This document shows positions 61,165 to 64,000 of a stretch of 64,000 bases of DNA, in pieces; position 1 is the stretch's first letter, and each line of letters starts with the position of its first letter. This stretch comes from Rheinheimera sp. A13L (GTDB lineage: Bacteria > Pseudomonadota > Gammaproteobacteria > Enterobacterales > Alteromonadaceae): the NCBI RefSeq assembly GCF_000217935.1, contig NZ_AFHI01000008.1, positions 1-64,000 of the forward strand. Direction: 5' to 3'. The translations under genes were made by a program, and so were the position numbers. Under the pieces are notes generated by a model that had not been told where the DNA came from, searched no databases, and saw nothing but the letters and a program-made list of their open reading frames with translations.

Positions 61165-62481
61165 TTAATCAATCACTAAATGAATAATTGGATCAATAGT
61201 CGCTGCTGTTGTTTCAATGGTTAAGGCCGCCAGGTATTCAGCTTTGGCATGTTCTGCGGCTTCGGTTGTATCGGCATGAACCCTGGCCAACAGGTCGCCT
61301 GCGACCACTTTTGCGCCCAAAGCTTTGACGTCGCTGAAACCCACAGCCATATTGATCACCTGATCCGGGTGAGCACGGCCACCGCCTAAACGCACCACAG
61401 CCATACCAATAGCAGTGGTGTCGGCTTTGTTCAGATAACCAGCTACAGGTGACGTGATATCCAGCACCACTTTGGCTTTGGCCAGATACAGCTCCGGTTT
61501 TTCCAGTAAGTCTGCTGGTCCGCCCTGAGCCGCCACCATTTTGCTGAAAATCTCCGCTGCTTTACCTGAAGTTAAGCTCTGCTCCAAAGCAGCTATAGCG
61601 CTGGCTTTATCTTTAAACAAGCCGCCTAATTGCAACATGCTAGCACCCAGTTCTAAGGTCACCTGATGCAAACGAGACTCACGGTATTTGCCGGTCAAAT
61701 AATCCAGAGTTTCCAGTATTTCCAGCGCATTACCAGCGGTAGCACCCAAGGTCTGGTTCATATCTGTGAGTAAAGCCTGAGTGGGTACACCAGCGCCTTT
61801 GGCCGTGTTCACTATGCTTTTTGCCAAAGCTGAAGCATCGGCAACATTTTTCATAATAGCGCCAGAGCCAATCTTCACATCCATTGTCAGCGCTTGCAGG
61901 CCAGCGGCCAGTTTTTTCGACAAAATAGAAGCGGTGATCAAAGGAATAGATTCGACAGTGGCAGTAACATCACGGATCAAATACAAACGCCGGTCAGCAG
62001 GAGCCAGCTCGCCACTTTGCGACACGATAACGCAACCTTGTTGTTTCACTAACTGCTGAATTTTATCCAGCGGTTGCTGGCACTGATAACCCGGAATAGC
62101 TTCCAGTTTGTCGATAGTACCACCGGTATGGCCTAAGCCACGACCTGCAATCATAGGCACATAAGCGCCACAGGCTGCAATCATAGGTGCCAGCATTAAA
62201 CTGACTTTATCACCCACACCGCCTGTACTGTGTTTATCCACCACTGGGCCATCCAGCATCTCTGTCCAGTTCATCACTGCACCTGAATGCTGCATAGCAC
62301 GGGTTAAAGCCACAGTTTCCGCTGTGCTCATGCCGTTCAGATAAATCGCCATAGCCAATGCTGCGGTCTGGCCTTCACTGAAGCTCTGGTCCGTTAGGCC
62401 ACGGACAAATTGCTGTATAGCCGCTTCTGTCAAAGCGCCACCATTACGTTTTTGTTTAATAATTTCCTGAGGTAATAACAC
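61165..62481 (-). CDS. deoA: Thymidine phosphorylase
   Basis: The 438-residue enzyme splits thymidine into thymine and 2-deoxyribose-1-phosphate. The phosphate and substrate motif VDKHSTGGVGDKVSL, RGLGHTGGTIDKLEAIPG and the SxxxSKK region (ITASILSKKLA) are present. It is second in a cdd-deoA operon with a possible transporter gene beyond, giving a nucleoside salvage group. Confidence 0.96.
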   Translation of the reverse strand: MLLPQEIIKQKRNGGALTEAAIQQFVRGLTDQSFSEGQTAALAMAIYLNGMSTAETVALTRAMQHSGAVMNWTEMLDGPVVDKHSTGGVGDKVSLMLAPMIAACGAYVPMIAGRGLGHTGGTIDKLEAIPGYQCQQPLDKIQQLVKQQGCVIVSQSGELAPADRRLYLIRDVTATVESIPLITASILSKKLAAGLQALTMDVKIGSGAIMKNVADASALAKSIVNTAKGAGVPTQALLTDMNQTLGATAGNALEILETLDYLTGKYRESRLHQVTLELGASMLQLGGLFKDKASAIAALEQSLTSGKAAEIFSKMVAAQGGPADLLEKPELYLAKAKVVLDITSPVAGYLNKADTTAIGMAVVRLGGGRAHPDQVINMAVGFSDVKALGAKVVAGDLLARVHADTTEAAEHAKAEYLAALTIETTAATIDPIIHLVID

Positions 62482-62495
62482 TATGCACTCCAGAG

Positions 62496-62918
62496 TCAGA
62501 TTTTTTTGCTATTGGCCAGAAACAAAGGGGTAAAAGCGCTGGGTAACAATTGTTCCAGCGTCCATTCCTGCTGTTGTTCTAAATGATTGCAGCTGCGTAC
62601 CGGACTGTCCGGCGTAAAAAACTCAGCGATCACCTGACGACAAATGCCACAAGGCGGGGTGAGCTGATCTTGTGGTGTGTAGACCATCAGGCCAACAAAC
62701 TGACGCTCACCGGCCACTACAGCAGCAGCTATAGCATTACGTTCGGCACAAATAGTGCCGCCATAAGACGCGTTTTCAACATTACAACCAGAATAGATTT
62801 TGCCACTGCTGGCTTGTACTGCGACACCTACCGGAAATTTGCTGTAAGGCGCATAGGCCTGTTCGGATGCTGCTTTGGCAGCGAGGGCTAATTCAGCCCA
62901 TTGAATACTTGTAGTCAT
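62496..62918 (-). CDS. cdd: Cytidine deaminase
   Basis: The 140-residue tetrameric-type enzyme has the zinc motif SYGGTICAERNAI (C-A-E) and PPCGICRQVIAEF. It deaminates cytidine and deoxycytidine to uridine forms. It is directly upstream of deoA (14 bases). Confidence 0.95.
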   Translation of the reverse strand: MTTSIQWAELALAAKAASEQAYAPYSKFPVGVAVQASSGKIYSGCNVENASYGGTICAERNAIAAAVVAGERQFVGLMVYTPQDQLTPPCGICRQVIAEFFTPDSPVRSCNHLEQQQEWTLEQLLPSAFTPLFLANSKKI

Positions 62919-63019
62919 AGTTTAAATTTTTGCAGGTCATACGGCCTTAGGTTATGCGCCTAAAGCCGCTCAGAATCAAGAGCCAGCTGGTGATAAAACC
63001 AACAAATGCAGCAAAAAAG

Positions 63020-64000
63020 TTAAACTTGTACTGCTTGCGTATGTTTTTTATGCAACAAATAGCTGAAATAACTGACAGTGCCCAAAAGCCAGACGGCCAG
63101 TATAGGGATCAGCCAATAGGCTGTGGCGATGCCCACTTGCTGAGCCGCTAAACCTGTGCCCAAAGCTGCCGCCTGATAACCAATGGCACCGCCAATATTG
63201 GCAAGACCAGACAATACAGGACCGTTGTCACTGTCCAGATCCATAGCGGCCGTTAACATCAGCGGGAATATTGCGCCTAAACCAAAACCCAAAGCAAAGT
63301 TACCTAATTGCAATAAAGCGGGTACAGCGGTGATTTTTACTAAAACAGCACCACAAAAGGCACAAATCACCAGCATCATCAGCAACTGCGCGCTGCTAAA
63401 CCAACGTAAAAATAATGAAAAACTTAACCGGCTCAGCACCATACCGCCGGTAAAAAAGGCAAAAATTAAGCGCGACTGCTCAGTACTTAAAGCTAAACCC
63501 TGGCTGGCATAAGTGACAAACCAATTGCCATGGCCCCACTCCACTGCACCATAACCAAACATCATTAAAGCCAAAGCAAAAAATACCGGTTTTTTCATCA
63601 CCTGACGGTACGACAAACTGCCTTTGGTGTACGTCATATGAGCAGGACTTTGATGGGTACGGCCCAGATACCAGGCATAAGCTGCTGTACCTGCCAGCAT
63701 CAGGGCTAATAAACGCAGCGGCCAGCGCCAGTCTTCAATACCCCAATACAACACCACCACATACAAAGGTGCAGCTAAAGTGCCTAAGCTGAACATAAAA
63801 TCCATAAAACCCATCATACGAGCGCGTTTTGCCACATAAAGCCGGGCGATCAGGGTATGACCTATAGTAAAGAGGCCTGAACAGGTCAAACCCAAAGCAA
63901 AGACAAAAACCAATAACAAAGGCCAGAACTGCACCAGAGACGCACCGATAATCAGCACCACCAGCGTCAGTAACAACACGGCAAACAAGGGCACAAATTC
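63020..64000 (-). CDS. MFS transporter, C-terminal part (runs off the window)
   Basis: The frame is open to the right edge, so the N-terminal helices are missing. About nine membrane helices are visible, with LIARLYVAKRARMMGFMDFMFSLG around the central region. The general pattern is that of the TsgA/fucose-permease branch of the major facilitator superfamily. Being upstream of cdd-deoA in the same direction suggests nucleoside or sugar transport, which is inference. Confidence 0.85.
   Translation of the reverse strand, partial: EFVPLFAVLLLTLVVLIIGASLVQFWPLLLVFVFALGLTCSGLFTIGHTLIARLYVAKRARMMGFMDFMFSLGTLAAPLYVVVLYWGIEDWRWPLRLLALMLAGTAAYAWYLGRTHQSPAHMTYTKGSLSYRQVMKKPVFFALALMMFGYGAVEWGHGNWFVTYASQGLALSTEQSRLIFAFFTGGMVLSRLSFSLFLRWFSSAQLLMMLVICAFCGAVLVKITAVPALLQLGNFALGFGLGAIFPLMLTAAMDLDSDNGPVLSGLANIGGAIGYQAAALGTGLAAQQVGIATAYWLIPILAVWLLGTVSYFSYLLHKKHTQAVQV

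Noticed and set aside
62943-62966. Hairpin between cdd and the MFS gene as a terminator
   Set aside because: The stem is imperfect and no T-run follows on either strand.

Overview
The window looks like a piece of a gammaproteobacterial chromosome of the Rheinheimera / Alishewanella type. The grounds are the gene order hslR-hslO-pckA-(envZ-ompR)-greB, a ubiEJB-tatABC-tatD-hemB block, an rhlB/gppA-trxA-rho block, a full aa3-type cytochrome oxidase assembly operon next to lexA-plsB, and the Gln/Leu-rich proteins. The genus is inferred from gene content and protein style; no alignment was run.

Region 1 (1 to about 9264) is accessory DNA and clearly AT-richer than the rest. It holds two integron cassette arrays read leftward on the minus strand, each starting at a related leader of about 290 bp that I interpret as attI plus cassette promoter. 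Array 1 (1-1675) has three cassettes: a small two-helix membrane protein, a protein with a PD-(D/E)XK-like motif, and a 102-residue unknown. Array 2 (about 4023-8145) has five: a 187-residue protein with an ADP-ribosyltransferase-like N-terminus, a TIR-domain protein, a second copy of the small membrane protein, a gamma-glutamylcyclotransferase-like protein, and a gene split by an IS630-family element. An SOS-controlled umuDC operon sits between the arrays. No integrase gene is visible. The right border cuts hslR: an intact but divergent hslR copy comes with the island, and the resident gene survives only as a 5'-truncated remnant.

Region 2 (9.6-26.4 kb) is core genome: hslO, pckA, envZ-ompR, a small lipoprotein, greB, an ALDH3-type dehydrogenase, tex, a SprA-related putative metalloprotease with a small partner gene, bioH/comF, an M14 carboxypeptidase, nfuA and a polysaccharide deacetylase.

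Region 3 (26.4-36.2 kb) starts with a REP-associated tyrosine transposase between REP clusters. Next come a 5'-truncated second copy of sco1, a small membrane ORF, and the complete oxidase operon ctaC-ctaD-ctaG-ctaE, surf1, a C-x3-C protein, ctaA, ctaB and sco1.

Region 4 (36.4-64 kb) is again core: lexA, plsB, tesB, a 264-bp MITE-like element, an EVE protein, a DUF885 lipoprotein, two GGDEF proteins, an AlkC-like glycosylase, ubiquinone and Tat genes, tatD, hemB, gppA-rhlB, trxA, rho, ndh, a periplasmic binding protein, deoA-cdd and the C-terminal part of an MFS transporter that runs off the right edge. No rRNA, tRNA or CRISPR array was seen.
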